A stretch of 64,000 nt of DNA, from positions 1 to 64,000 of the forward strand of contig DWYC01000088.1 of NCBI GenBank assembly GCA_019118925.1, read 5' to 3'. Made by a program: the position numbers and the translations under genes. A model generated the notes under the pieces. It made no database searches, was not told where the DNA came from, and saw only the letters and a program-made list of their open reading frames with translations. Shown here in pieces: positions 25,169 through 33,194 of the stretch. Positions within the stretch are counted from its first letter, which is position 1. Every line of letters begins with the position of its first letter. The DNA comes from Candidatus Flavonifractor intestinipullorum. GTDB taxonomy: Bacteria > Bacillota > Clostridia > Oscillospirales > Oscillospiraceae.

Positions 25169-26191
25169 TCAGGAGGCCGCCAGAGCCTGGCGGTAGGCGG
25201 TATAGTCGGCGCTCCACTGCTCGTCGCCGGAGTCGGCGGCCAGACCGGGCCAGCGGCGGCTGAGCAGGACGCTGAGATAGTCGGTGAACCGGGCGGCGGC
25301 CACGCCGGTCAGGTGGCGCTGGTCATAGAAGTCGGCCGTGGTGAGACCGATCGCCTCATAGCACTGGTTGAAGTCGTCGAAGGGCACCCCGTAGGCGGCG
25401 GCCAGCTCCTCGACCGACTCCATCCGCAGGGCCTGAGTCTCCTCCAGGGCGGTGTTGGAGGGGGCCTTGATGAGCCAGAGGTCGATGCCCTCGGCCTCGC
25501 ACAGGGCGATGATCTTCTCCAGATACTCCACATTTTTCTCCAGCAGCGCGCCGCTCTCTCCCGCCTCCATGGGAATGACCTCGGGGGCGGTGACCTGCCG
25601 GTCGGGCAGGAGCACATGGCCCCGATAGGGGTCGCGGAGCTGGGAGCGGCGGGTGTGGTAGTCCTGGTCCTCCAGCTCGTCCCAGCGGCTGTGGTACTTC
25701 ATAAAGTTCCAGATCAGCGGGGCCCGCTCCCCCGCCGGGGCGGAGACCATGGCCAATTTGAGCTTGTCCAGGGACAGGGGCAGCTCGTCCATAAAGGAGA
25801 AGTTCACCCCGTCGTCGTAGTACTCCTGGTCGTCCCCCATCATGTTGCACTCCACCACGATGAGCTGGGGGTCCTGGGTCTTGAGGGCCTCCTTCACGTA
25901 GTAGTACGTGGCCCACATGGGCTGGAGCTGGGTGGCAAAGACATAGCTCTTCACCCCCGTGTTGTACCACAGCTCCAGAGGGGAGACCGAGGCGTACACA
26001 TGGGAGGAGCCGAAGAAGAGAACCGAGAACTCCCCCTCGGGCTCGTTATAGAAACCGCCGATCTTGTTGGTCATGTCCCAGGGGGGCTCCAGAGACTTCC
26101 GGGCGAAGAGCCAGGTCATGGGCCCCACGGTCAGCAGGAAAATGAGGGTAAAGACCAGGGCGCTGAGAAAAAATTTTTTATTGGATGTCAT
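25169..26191 (-). CDS. Membrane-anchored SGNH-like protein paired with MBOAT
   Basis: The 340-residue protein has one N-terminal membrane anchor (about 7-28) and an extracytoplasmic SGNH/DHHW-like domain. The nucleophile region is VLFFGSSHVYASV (Ser about 60) and the catalytic Asp-His pair appears near the end in DFYDQRHLTG. Such proteins partner MBOAT acyltransferases (as AlgJ/AlgX, PatB or DltD do) and complete O-acylation of a polysaccharide or teichoic acid outside the cell. It starts 9 bases after the MBOAT gene stop, so the two form one unit. The acceptor polymer is unknown; the nearby LTA synthase gene is suggestive only. Confidence 0.8.
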   Translation of the reverse strand: MTSNKKFFLSALVFTLIFLLTVGPMTWLFARKSLEPPWDMTNKIGGFYNEPEGEFSVLFFGSSHVYASVSPLELWYNTGVKSYVFATQLQPMWATYYYVKEALKTQDPQLIVVECNMMGDDQEYYDDGVNFSFMDELPLSLDKLKLAMVSAPAGERAPLIWNFMKYHSRWDELEDQDYHTRRSQLRDPYRGHVLLPDRQVTAPEVIPMEAGESGALLEKNVEYLEKIIALCEAEGIDLWLIKAPSNTALEETQALRMESVEELAAAYGVPFDDFNQCYEAIGLTTADFYDQRHLTGVAAARFTDYLSVLLSRRWPGLAADSGDEQWSADYTAYRQALAAS

Positions 26192-26200
26192 GGGGCCACC

Positions 26201-27682
26201 TCAGAACTGGAAGTAGATGAACTGGGACTCGGAGAAATCGGGCCCATAGATGCCGAAAATGAGGATCACGTAGAGGACGGCCAAATAGCACGCCCACCGC
26301 ACCGGCACAGGCAGGCGCAGGACATACGTGCGCACCCGGACGCCGGCGCTGTTGCACAGATCCACCGCAAAGAGGACCAGCAGAGAGAGCAGCATAACCC
26401 GCAGCTCGGCTCCGTTCAGGCCCAGCGAGAACCCCTCGGCGACGGCGGCCCCGCCGGAGGACACGTGGGAGAGGATGTCCAGAGCGGCAGAAAAGGAAGG
26501 GGCGCGGAAGAAGAGCCAGGCGAAGTCGATGAGCACGAAGGTCAGGGCGATGCGCACCGCCTTCCACACCAGGGTCCTGGTGGGCAGGTGCAGGGCGGCG
26601 CACAGGCGCTCCCGGGCGGGACGGAGGATGCTCCCCAGCACCTGGTACACACCGTTGAGGGCGCCCCAGACCACATAGTTCCAGCTCGCCCCGTGCCACA
26701 GGCCGGAGGCGGTGAAGGTGATGAGATTGTTGAGGTACTTCCGGGCGGTCCCCTTCCGGTTGCCGCCCAGGGGGATATACAGGTAATCCCGGAACCAGGT
26801 GGACAGGGAGATGTGCCACCGGTGCCAGAACTCCCCGCAGGACTGGGAGAGATAGGGCTGACGGAAGTTCTCCATCAGGCGGAAGCCCATGACCTGGGCC
26901 GCCCCCACGGCGATGTTGGAGTAGCCGCCGAAGTCGCAGTAGATCTGGAAGGCGAAGAGGACCACCGCCAGCACGACGGCCCAGGCGGGCATGGCGGCAT
27001 AGCCGTCAAAGACGGTGTCCACCACGATGGCCACCCGGTCGGCCACCACCATCTTCTGAAAAAGGCCCCAGAGCATCAGCAGCAGTCCGTCCCGAGCCCG
27101 CTGGGCGTCGAAGGTGTGGCGCTCATGGACCTGGAGCAGGAGATTTTTGGACCGCTCGATGGGTCCGGCCACCAGCTGGGGAAAGAAGGAGACGAACAGA
27201 GCGTAGCGGAAGAAATTGGGTTCGGCCTCGATTTCCCCCCGGTACACGTCCATGGTGTAGCTCAGGGCCTGGAAGGTGTAGAAGGAGATGCCCACCGGCA
27301 AAATCACGTCAAAGACCGGCTTGTGCAGGGCTACGCCCCCCAGGGCGAACAGCGCCTCCAGATTGTCCCAGAAGAAGTCCCAGTATTTGAAAAAGAAGAG
27401 GATGGCCAGGTTGCTCCCGAAACTCAGCGCCACCCAGAGCCTGCGCATCCAGGCGCGGCGTTTGGCGTCGGGAATCTGATTGGAGCGGTGGATGAGCAGG
27501 CCGCTCAGGAAGGTGATGGCGGTGGAGGTGGCCATCAGCAGGGCGTAGCGCGGATTCCAGCACATGTAAAAATAGTAACTGGCGATCAGGAGCCACACCC
27601 AGCGCACCCGGTGCGGGAGGACGAAGTAGACGAGGGTGACGATGGGGAAAAAGATGAGAAAATCCAGTGAATTAAACAGCAT
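26201..27682 (-). CDS. MBOAT family O-acyltransferase (AlgI-like)
   Basis: The 493-residue polytopic membrane protein belongs to the AlgI/DltB branch of MBOAT enzymes, which pass acetyl groups across the membrane for O-acetylation of exported polymers. Diagnostic stretches are FFPQLVAGPIERSKNLLLQ, CDFGGYSNIAVGAAQVMGF, FWHRWHISLSTWFRDYLYIPLGGN and the catalytic-His motif SGLWHGASWNYVVWG. Its first residues, MLFNSLDFLIFFPIVTLVYF, match the AlgI family start. It is cotranscribed with the SGNH-like gene. The overall module resembles patA/patB or algI/algJ pairs. Confidence 0.9.
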   Translation of the reverse strand: MLFNSLDFLIFFPIVTLVYFVLPHRVRWVWLLIASYYFYMCWNPRYALLMATSTAITFLSGLLIHRSNQIPDAKRRAWMRRLWVALSFGSNLAILFFFKYWDFFWDNLEALFALGGVALHKPVFDVILPVGISFYTFQALSYTMDVYRGEIEAEPNFFRYALFVSFFPQLVAGPIERSKNLLLQVHERHTFDAQRARDGLLLMLWGLFQKMVVADRVAIVVDTVFDGYAAMPAWAVVLAVVLFAFQIYCDFGGYSNIAVGAAQVMGFRLMENFRQPYLSQSCGEFWHRWHISLSTWFRDYLYIPLGGNRKGTARKYLNNLITFTASGLWHGASWNYVVWGALNGVYQVLGSILRPARERLCAALHLPTRTLVWKAVRIALTFVLIDFAWLFFRAPSFSAALDILSHVSSGGAAVAEGFSLGLNGAELRVMLLSLLVLFAVDLCNSAGVRVRTYVLRLPVPVRWACYLAVLYVILIFGIYGPDFSESQFIYFQF

Positions 27683-27706
27683 CGCGCTTCCTCCGGAAAA
27701 AAGGTG

Positions 27707-27733
27707 GGGGGACGGAGCGGGTCCGTCCCCCCA
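27707..27733 (-). terminator. Terminator of murC
   Basis: On the minus strand GGGGGGACGGA / TCCGTCCCCCC with a 5-base loop is followed by ACCTTTTTT. It overlaps the probable start of the MBOAT transcript. Confidence 0.8.
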
Positions 27734-27738
27734 TTATA
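27733..27738 (-). promoter_or_regulatory. Putative -10 element for the MBOAT operon
   Basis: The minus strand reads TGCTATAAT immediately before the murC terminator hairpin. Only a weak -35 (TTTCCC) sits 17 bases upstream, so it would be an extended -10 promoter. Confidence 0.4.
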
Positions 27739-27769
27739 GCATACCCAAACGGGAAGGGAAAGGGCGTTC

Positions 27770-29143
27770 TTACCCCTCCCGCAGCAGGGCTTCTCCGGCG
27801 GTGTAGATGTCGCCCGCCCCCACGGTCAGGATCAGGTCGCCGGGCCGGGCCGTCTCCCGCAGGCAGGCGGTGACCTCCTCCAGCGTGGCGCAGTAACGGC
27901 TGCCGGGGATCTCCCGGGCCAGGTCCGCCGAGGAGATGCCCAGCTCGTTGGTCTCCCGGGCGGCGTAGATCTCGGCCAGGATGGTGAGATCGGGTTCCCG
28001 CAGGACCCGGACAAAGTCGTCGAAGAGGGCCTTGGTCCGGGAGTAGGTGTGGGGCTGGAAGGCGCAGACGAGACGCCGGTAGTGCAGCTGCCGGGCGGCG
28101 GAGAAGAGGGCCTCCAGCTCCCCGGGGTGGTGGGCGTAGTCGTCATAGACGGCCGCGCCGTGGTAATCCCCCTTGCGCTCAAAGCGCCGGCCCGCCCCCA
28201 GGAAGGCGCAGAGCCCCTGCTCCACGGCGGAGGCCGGGAAGTGGAGGGCCCAGGCGGCCGCGGCGGCGGCCAGAGCGTTTTTCACATTGTGCACTCCCGG
28301 CACCTGGAGCTCCACATGGGCGAAGAGATTCCCCCGGACCACCACGTCGAAGGCGGGGAGGCCGTTGTGCCAGACGAGATTTTGGGCGTGAACGCCCCCC
28401 TCCTCCAGGCCGAAGGTGAGCATCGGGCGCGTCTCCCCCGCCAGGGTGCGCATGGTATTTTCATCGTCCCGGTTGGCGATGATGAGGCCGTCTTCCGGGA
28501 CCCGGTCGGCAAAGGCACGGAAGGAGCGCTCCACGTCCTCCAAATCCCGAAAGAAATCCAGGTGGTCGGCCTCCACATTCAAAATAACGGCGATGGTGGG
28601 GTAGAAGTGGAGGAAGGAGTTGCAGTACTCGCAGCTCTCCAGAATGATGGTGTCCCCGTGGCCCACCCGGTGGCCCGCCCCCAGGAGAGGGAGGGTGCCG
28701 CCGATCATCACGGTGGGGTCGGCGGCAGCGGCCATGGCGATGTGGGTGCACATGGAGGTGGTGGTGGTCTTGCCGTGGGTTCCGGCGATGCACAGGGCGT
28801 TGCGGTAGGCGCGCATGATGGACCCCCAGGCCTGGGCCCGCTCATAGACGGGAAGGCCCAGACGGCGGGCCTCGGCGATTTCGGGGTTGGAGTCGTGGGC
28901 GGCGGCGGTGCGGATGACGAGCTCCGCCCCCGCCACGTTTTCGGCCCGCTGGCCGATGGCAATGGGAATGCCCAGGGCGCGCAGGTGGTCCACCGCGGGG
29001 CTCTCCCGCATGTCGGAGCCGGTGATGGTCATACCCATCCCGTGGAGGACCTCCGCCAGAGGGGCCATGGATACCCCCCCGATGCCCACCAGGTGGGCCC
29101 GGCGGCCCGGGACGAGATAGTCGTGGATGCTGCTGTCAGTCAT
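27770..29143 (-). CDS. murC: UDP-N-acetylmuramate-L-alanine ligase
   Basis: The 457-residue cytoplasmic enzyme adds L-alanine to UDP-MurNAc, the first amino acid of the peptidoglycan stem peptide. It has the N-terminal Rossmann domain (HLVGIGGVSMAPLAEVL, ITGSDMRES), the ATP-binding P-loop IAGTHGKTTTTSM at about 118, the Mur ligase central motif SCEYCNSFLHFYP and NVEADHLDFF, and the C-terminal domain with YDDYAHHPGELEAL. Length is standard. It is monocistronic with a good promoter and its own terminator. Confidence 0.96.
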   Translation of the reverse strand: MTDSSIHDYLVPGRRAHLVGIGGVSMAPLAEVLHGMGMTITGSDMRESPAVDHLRALGIPIAIGQRAENVAGAELVIRTAAAHDSNPEIAEARRLGLPVYERAQAWGSIMRAYRNALCIAGTHGKTTTTSMCTHIAMAAAADPTVMIGGTLPLLGAGHRVGHGDTIILESCEYCNSFLHFYPTIAVILNVEADHLDFFRDLEDVERSFRAFADRVPEDGLIIANRDDENTMRTLAGETRPMLTFGLEEGGVHAQNLVWHNGLPAFDVVVRGNLFAHVELQVPGVHNVKNALAAAAAAWALHFPASAVEQGLCAFLGAGRRFERKGDYHGAAVYDDYAHHPGELEALFSAARQLHYRRLVCAFQPHTYSRTKALFDDFVRVLREPDLTILAEIYAARETNELGISSADLAREIPGSRYCATLEEVTACLRETARPGDLILTVGAGDIYTAGEALLREG

Positions 29144-29187
29144 GGGTCATACACCCTTTCCAAAGTGATGTCAAGTTTAATCGTACC

Positions 29188-29216
29188 ATTATATCCCATC
29201 CAAACCTCCGCTTCAA
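29188..29216 (-). promoter_or_regulatory. Promoter of murC
   Basis: On the minus strand TTGAAG, 17 bases, TATAAT, about 45 bases before the murC ATG. Confidence 0.7.
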
Positions 29217-29231
29217 GGGGAAAGGAGGCGT

Positions 29232-29573
29232 TTACCGGGCGGCCTCCTCCGGAGAAGGGGCGGCCGCCCGCTTCCCCGCGGCCTCCCGGCGCGCCAGGTC
29301 CTCGGCCAGGGTGCGGCGGGGCCGGGCGTTGATGCGCTCCCCCCAGCGCGCCGCCCAGGCGCGCAGCGCCTCCAGCCCCTCCTGCGAGAGAGGGAAGGAG
29401 ACCTCCTCCTCCACCTGGCTGAACGCGTGGCCGAAGGGACCCTCCCACACCTGGGCGGTCAAGGTACTTCCGTCCTCCGACGGGACGGCCTGATAGCGCA
29501 TCCGGCCGGCGCTGGCGGTCCAGGCGTTCCCGTTGACGAAGTGGGAGAGGACGGGCAGAAAGTATTCCTCCAT
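29232..29573 (-). CDS. Hypothetical protein (113 aa)
   Basis: I do not recognise this family. The small soluble protein has a well-formed ribosome site (AAAAGGAGC before ATG 29573) and its own -10 element. The N-terminal part resembles a compact beta domain (SAGRMRYQAVPSEDGSTLTAQVWEGP). It continues with an amphipathic helix (SFPLSQEGLEALRAWAARWGERI) and ends in a charged Ala/Arg/Glu-rich tail. Codon use matches neighbouring real genes. It sits between murC and the amino-acid importer without obvious functional link. Confidence 0.65.
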   Translation of the reverse strand: MEEYFLPVLSHFVNGNAWTASAGRMRYQAVPSEDGSTLTAQVWEGPFGHAFSQVEEEVSFPLSQEGLEALRAWAARWGERINARPRRTLAEDLARREAAGKRAAAPSPEEAAR

Positions 29574-29605
29574 GGGACATAGCTCCTTTTCACGATGGTA
29601 CTTCC

Positions 29606-29611
29606 ATTATA
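29606..29611 (-). promoter_or_regulatory. -10 element of the 113-aa hypothetical gene
   Basis: TATAAT on the minus strand 33 bases before the start codon; no clear -35. Confidence 0.35.
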
Positions 29612-29647
29612 ATGCCTGCCGGGCCGGGCCACAAGCCCGGCGGGCAA

Positions 29648-29680
29648 AAAGACTCCCCGGCCGGCGGGCCGGGGAGGGTG
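29648..29680 (-). terminator. Terminator of the amino-acid importer operon
   Basis: On the minus strand CTCCCCGGCC / GGCCGGGGAG is followed by TCTTTTTGC. A second hairpin (GCCCGCCGGGCTT ...) lies right after it. Confidence 0.75.
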
Positions 29681-29684
29681 TGCG

Positions 29685-30461
29685 TTAATAGCGGGAGAGA
29701 AACTGCCGGGTGCGTTCCTCCCGGGGGTGCTCAATGACCTGCCGGGCGGGCCCCTGCTCCACAATGACGCCGCCGTCCATAAAGACCACCTCGTCGGCCA
29801 CGTCCCGGGCGAAGGCCATCTCATGGGTGACGATGATCATGGTGGTCTTTTGCTCGGCCAGGTTCCGGATGACCTTGAGCACCTCGCCGGTGAGCTCCGG
29901 GTCCAGGGCGGAGGTGGGCTCGTCAAAGCAGAGGATATCCGGGTGGAGCGCCAGGGCCCGGGCGATGGCCACCCGCTGCTGCTGGCCGCCGGAGAGCTGG
30001 CTGGGATAGTGGCCGGCGCGCTCGGAGAGGCCCATTTTGGCCAGCAGCTCCCGGCCTTCGGCCTCGATCTGCTCCAAAATCTCCTTTTTGTTCTGCTTGA
30101 AGTCGGGCTGCTCCTGGGCCAGCAATTCCCGGGCCAGGGTCACGTTTTTCAGCGCCGTGTACTGGGGAAAGAGGTTAAAGGACTGAAATACCAGGCCGAA
30201 GTGGAGGCGCTTTTTCCGCACCTCACTCTCCCGCTGGGTGGCGGGATTGTCTGCGTCGAAGATGACCGACCCGCCCACCGAGATGGAGCCGCGGTCGGGC
30301 TTTTCCAGAAAGTTGAGGCAGCGCAGCAGGGTGGTCTTGCCGCTGCCCGAGGAGCCGATGATGGCCAGGGCCTGGCCCTGTTCCAGGGAGAAGCTGATGT
30401 CCTCCAGCACCCGGGTGGCGCCGAAATGTTTTTCGATGTGATGTACCTCTAAGATTGCCAT
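29685..30461 (-). CDS. Polar amino-acid ABC importer ATPase (GlnQ-like)
   Basis: The 258-residue ATPase is typical of PAAT-type importers for glutamine, arginine, cystine or similar. It has Walker [14 protein letters not shown], signature LSGGQQQRVAIA, Walker B ILCFDEPTSALDPEL and a switch His in IIVTHEMAFARDVAD. An insertion around 105-135 (LAQEQPDFKQNKKEILEQIEAEG) is longer than in standard GlnQ (about 240 residues). It lies last in the operon of binding protein, permease, ATPase and is followed by a terminator. Confidence 0.94.
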   Translation of the reverse strand: MAILEVHHIEKHFGATRVLEDISFSLEQGQALAIIGSSGSGKTTLLRCLNFLEKPDRGSISVGGSVIFDADNPATQRESEVRKKRLHFGLVFQSFNLFPQYTALKNVTLARELLAQEQPDFKQNKKEILEQIEAEGRELLAKMGLSERAGHYPSQLSGGQQQRVAIARALALHPDILCFDEPTSALDPELTGEVLKVIRNLAEQKTTMIIVTHEMAFARDVADEVVFMDGGVIVEQGPARQVIEHPREERTRQFLSRY

Positions 30462-30476
30462 ATCCGGTCCTCCTAG

Positions 30477-31166
30477 TTACTGAAAGAAGGAGAGCTTGCG
30501 CTCCAGCTTGCCCAGAAGCACCGTGACGATGCCGCTGAAAATCAGGTAGTATACCGCGGTGAAGAACAGCGGCCAGGTCAGACCCGCGATGCCGGAGTTG
30601 CCCTTCATAAAGGATTCGCCCATCCAGATGACCTCCTGCAGCGCGATGACCCGGGCGAGAGAGGTGTCCTTGACCAGGGTGATGATCTCGTTGGAGATGG
30701 GGGGGACGATGCGCTTGATCATCTGCAGGAGCGTGACGTGGAAGAAGATCTGCCGCCGGGTCATGCCCAGCACCAGACCGGCCTCCTGCTGCCCCTTGGG
30801 CACGCCCTGGATGCCGCCCCGGTAGATTTCCGAGAAGTAGCAGGCGTAGTTGATGATGAAAGCCACGCACACGGCCAGCATCCGGCCCGACTCGCCGCTG
30901 GGCCAGTTGAACCACTTCTGTATCCCGGGCACATAGAACAGCGCGATGATCTGCAGCACCAGAGGGGTGCCGCGGATGACCCACACCACCGTGCGGGTGA
31001 CCCACCGCAGGGGAGCAAAGCGGCTCATGGAGCCGAAACTGATGATCAGGCCCAGAGGCAGCGCCCCCACAAGGGTGATGAAGAACAGCTGGAGGGTCTT
31101 GAGGAAGCCGCTGTTCAGGGCGGATATCACCGTTTGAAAGGTGCTGGAAGTAAAAAATTCAAGCAT
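30477..31166 (-). CDS. Polar amino-acid ABC importer permease
   Basis: The 229-residue His/Glu/Gln/Arg/opine-type permease has about five membrane helices and the coupling EAA loop in KGQQEAGLVLGMTRRQIFFHVTLLQMIKRIVPPISNE. The N-terminal helix (GFLKTLQLFFITLVGALPLGLII) and the segment VIRGTPLVLQIIALFYVPG are characteristic. As a single permease gene it probably forms a homodimer. It starts 109 bases after the binding-protein stop. Confidence 0.93.
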   Translation of the reverse strand: MLEFFTSSTFQTVISALNSGFLKTLQLFFITLVGALPLGLIISFGSMSRFAPLRWVTRTVVWVIRGTPLVLQIIALFYVPGIQKWFNWPSGESGRMLAVCVAFIINYACYFSEIYRGGIQGVPKGQQEAGLVLGMTRRQIFFHVTLLQMIKRIVPPISNEIITLVKDTSLARVIALQEVIWMGESFMKGNSGIAGLTWPLFFTAVYYLIFSGIVTVLLGKLERKLSFFQ

Positions 31167-31274
31167 GGTATCGTCCTCTCCGGATGGTGTGATCAGGGGG
31201 AAAAGCCGTCCAAAGGCAGAGGGCGAACCCGCCCTCTGCCTTGGCTGCGCGCACAGCGCCCGCTGTATTGGGAC

Positions 31275-32132
31275 TTAGTCCAGGATCACGGCGTCCTGCA
31301 GGCCGTAGGTGGTGGCGGTGTCCGACACGGTGCCGTCGGCCACCTTCTCCGCCCAGAATGTGTTGAATGCATCCACCAGGTCGGAGCCCTGCCGGAAGCC
31401 CACGCCGTACTCCTCGGAGGGCAGGTCCTGGGCCTCGTTCAGGTTCAGGCTGTAGACCAGGTCGCTGTAGCTGGTGCCCTCGCCGGTCATCTCGGCGGCC
31501 ATCAGCACATCGATGACGGCGGCGTCGGAGGTGCCGGCGGAGACCTCCATCAGGGCGTTGGACTGGGCCTGGACGGGCACGGTAGTGGCGCCCAGAGCCT
31601 CGGCGGCATCCTCGCCGGCGGAACCGGACTCCACGGCGATGTTCAGGCCCTCCAGGCTGGTCAGGCCCTCAAACTCCGCGGCCCGGTCGGCGGGGTAGAC
31701 CAGGGTCTGGTAGTTGGTGCAGTAGGGGTTGGAAGTGCCCATGGCGGCGAGCACGTCGTCGGTGAGGGTCATGCCGTTCCACACGCAGTCGATGGCCCGG
31801 GAGTTCAGCTCCTCCACCTTGTAGTCCCAGGTGATCTCCTGGAACTCCACGTCCACGCCAAGGCTCTCGGCGAAGGCCTTGGCCATGTCGGCGTCAAAGC
31901 CGATCCACTCATCGCTGCCCTCTTCCTTGTAGTCCATGGGGGCGAAGTAGGTAATGCCCACCACCAGGGTCCCCTTGCCCTGGACGTAGGCCAGGTCGCT
32001 CTCGGCCGGGGCGGCGCTCTCCTGCGAGCCGGAGGGGGCGCTGCTGGGGGCGGAAGCGGTGCCGCCGGAGCAGGCGGCGAGAGTCAGGCCCATGGCGCCG
32101 GCCAGGGCGAGCGCAAGCAGTTTCTCTTTCAT
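31275..32132 (-). CDS. Polar amino-acid ABC importer binding lipoprotein
   Basis: The 285-residue SBP_bac_3 family lipoprotein has a signal MKEKLLALALAGAMGLTLAA ending in a lipobox Cys, then a Ser/Ala-rich linker. The two-lobed domain includes LVVGITYFAPMDYKEEGSDEWIGFDADMAKAFAESLGVDVEF, DCVWNGMTLTDD and the hinge/terminal GVGFRQGSDLVDAFN. The acidic IGFDADMAKAFA is the family consensus. ATG 32132 is preceded by GGAGG at 8 bases and is preferred to the track start. Specificity is unknown. Confidence 0.93.
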   Translation of the reverse strand: MKEKLLALALAGAMGLTLAACSGGTASAPSSAPSGSQESAAPAESDLAYVQGKGTLVVGITYFAPMDYKEEGSDEWIGFDADMAKAFAESLGVDVEFQEITWDYKVEELNSRAIDCVWNGMTLTDDVLAAMGTSNPYCTNYQTLVYPADRAAEFEGLTSLEGLNIAVESGSAGEDAAEALGATTVPVQAQSNALMEVSAGTSDAAVIDVLMAAEMTGEGTSYSDLVYSLNLNEAQDLPSEEYGVGFRQGSDLVDAFNTFWAEKVADGTVSDTATTYGLQDAVILD

Positions 32133-32258
32133 ATCCGTGTCCTCCATCGTGTTGTTTCAGAAAATGCAGCACAGCGCGGTGCTGTTGCTTTAGTATATTA
32201 ACACAATAAAGCGGATTTGGGAAGAGGGGAATGAAAAAAATTTTTCCAGCCCCCGGAA

Positions 32259-33089
32259 TCAGAGAAAACAGCGCGCCTCCGCCCGGCCGGGATAGCCCAG
32301 CTCCAACTCCTGCTTGTGGTAGAGATAGCCCGGGTCGTCGTAATACCGGGCCTGGACCGGGCAGCCCTTGACGCAGGCGCCGCACTTGATGCACACGCCG
32401 GGACACCGGGTTACGTCGGCCGGGTCAATGGCCCCCATGGGACAGACCGCCGCGCAGCGGCCGCAGCAGATGCAGGCGGGGGAGACCTTGGGTTTGACCT
32501 TTCGGATGTCGATGGGGCGGCCGGCGCGGTCCCGGGGCTGGTAGTAGGGCCCCACGGGACGGCGGCCGGGAACCGGAACCGGGGTCTCGAAGGGACCGGA
32601 ACGGAGCTTTCGGGCCACGGCGCGGCCGAAGGAGCGGGCCAGGGCCAAATCCTCCCCGTCCGGCCGTCCGGCGGCCAGAACGGTGGAAAAGGCGTGCTCC
32701 CCCACAAAGGCCGCCCCCGCCGCCGTATGGAAGCCCCGGGCTTCCAGCAGCTCCCGCAGCTCCATCAGGGCGTCGTCGAAGTTCCGGTTGCCGAAGAGGA
32801 CCACCGGCACGGCCAGGGCGTCCCGGCCCACCCAGGTGTTCAGATAGGGCAGCATCAGGTTGGGCAGCCGCCCCGCATAGACGGGCAGGCCCGCCACCAA
32901 CACATCCCCCGGCTCCATGGGGGGCGGGGCCGTCCGCCCGGCGGGCAGCGTGAAATCAAATTCCTCCCAAGGTGCGTTCAGCTCCTCGGCCAGGGCCCCG
33001 GCCAGCGCGCGGACCACGGTACGCGTGGTGCCCGTGGGGCTGAAAAAACAGGCGCGGACCATGCCGCCCGGCCGATAGGTCAGTTCCAT
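32259..33089 (-). CDS. EFR1-type flavodoxin-ferredoxin fusion
   Basis: The 276-residue redox protein has an N-terminal flavodoxin-like FMN domain (about 1-165; FFSPTGTTRTVVRALAGAL is the phosphate loop, VLVAGLPVYAGRLPNLM the second loop) fused to a C-terminal 2[4Fe-4S] ferredoxin domain with CICCGRCAAVCP and CIKCGACVKGCP. The EFR1 family, common in anaerobic Firmicutes, has this layout and is thought to pass electrons between ferredoxin and unknown partners. ATG 33089 follows GGGGG at suitable distance; the longer track version lacks a ribosome site. It is monocistronic, between the amino-acid importer and LTA synthase. Confidence 0.88.
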   Translation of the reverse strand: MELTYRPGGMVRACFFSPTGTTRTVVRALAGALAEELNAPWEEFDFTLPAGRTAPPPMEPGDVLVAGLPVYAGRLPNLMLPYLNTWVGRDALAVPVVLFGNRNFDDALMELRELLEARGFHTAAGAAFVGEHAFSTVLAAGRPDGEDLALARSFGRAVARKLRSGPFETPVPVPGRRPVGPYYQPRDRAGRPIDIRKVKPKVSPACICCGRCAAVCPMGAIDPADVTRCPGVCIKCGACVKGCPVQARYYDDPGYLYHKQELELGYPGRAEARCFL

Positions 33090-33194
33090 AACCATTCCCC
33101 CTGTTTTTGTTCTTGGTTCCAGTGTACCACCGGGCCCACCGGAGCGCAAGGCGAGAAAAAGCCCCGCCCGGATCAAATTCCGGGCGGGGCCGCG

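Noticed and set aside
25163-27670. 835-residue plus-strand ORF opposite the MBOAT/SGNH genes
   Set aside because: Shadow frame; the opposite strand has conserved catalytic motifs and proper ribosome sites.
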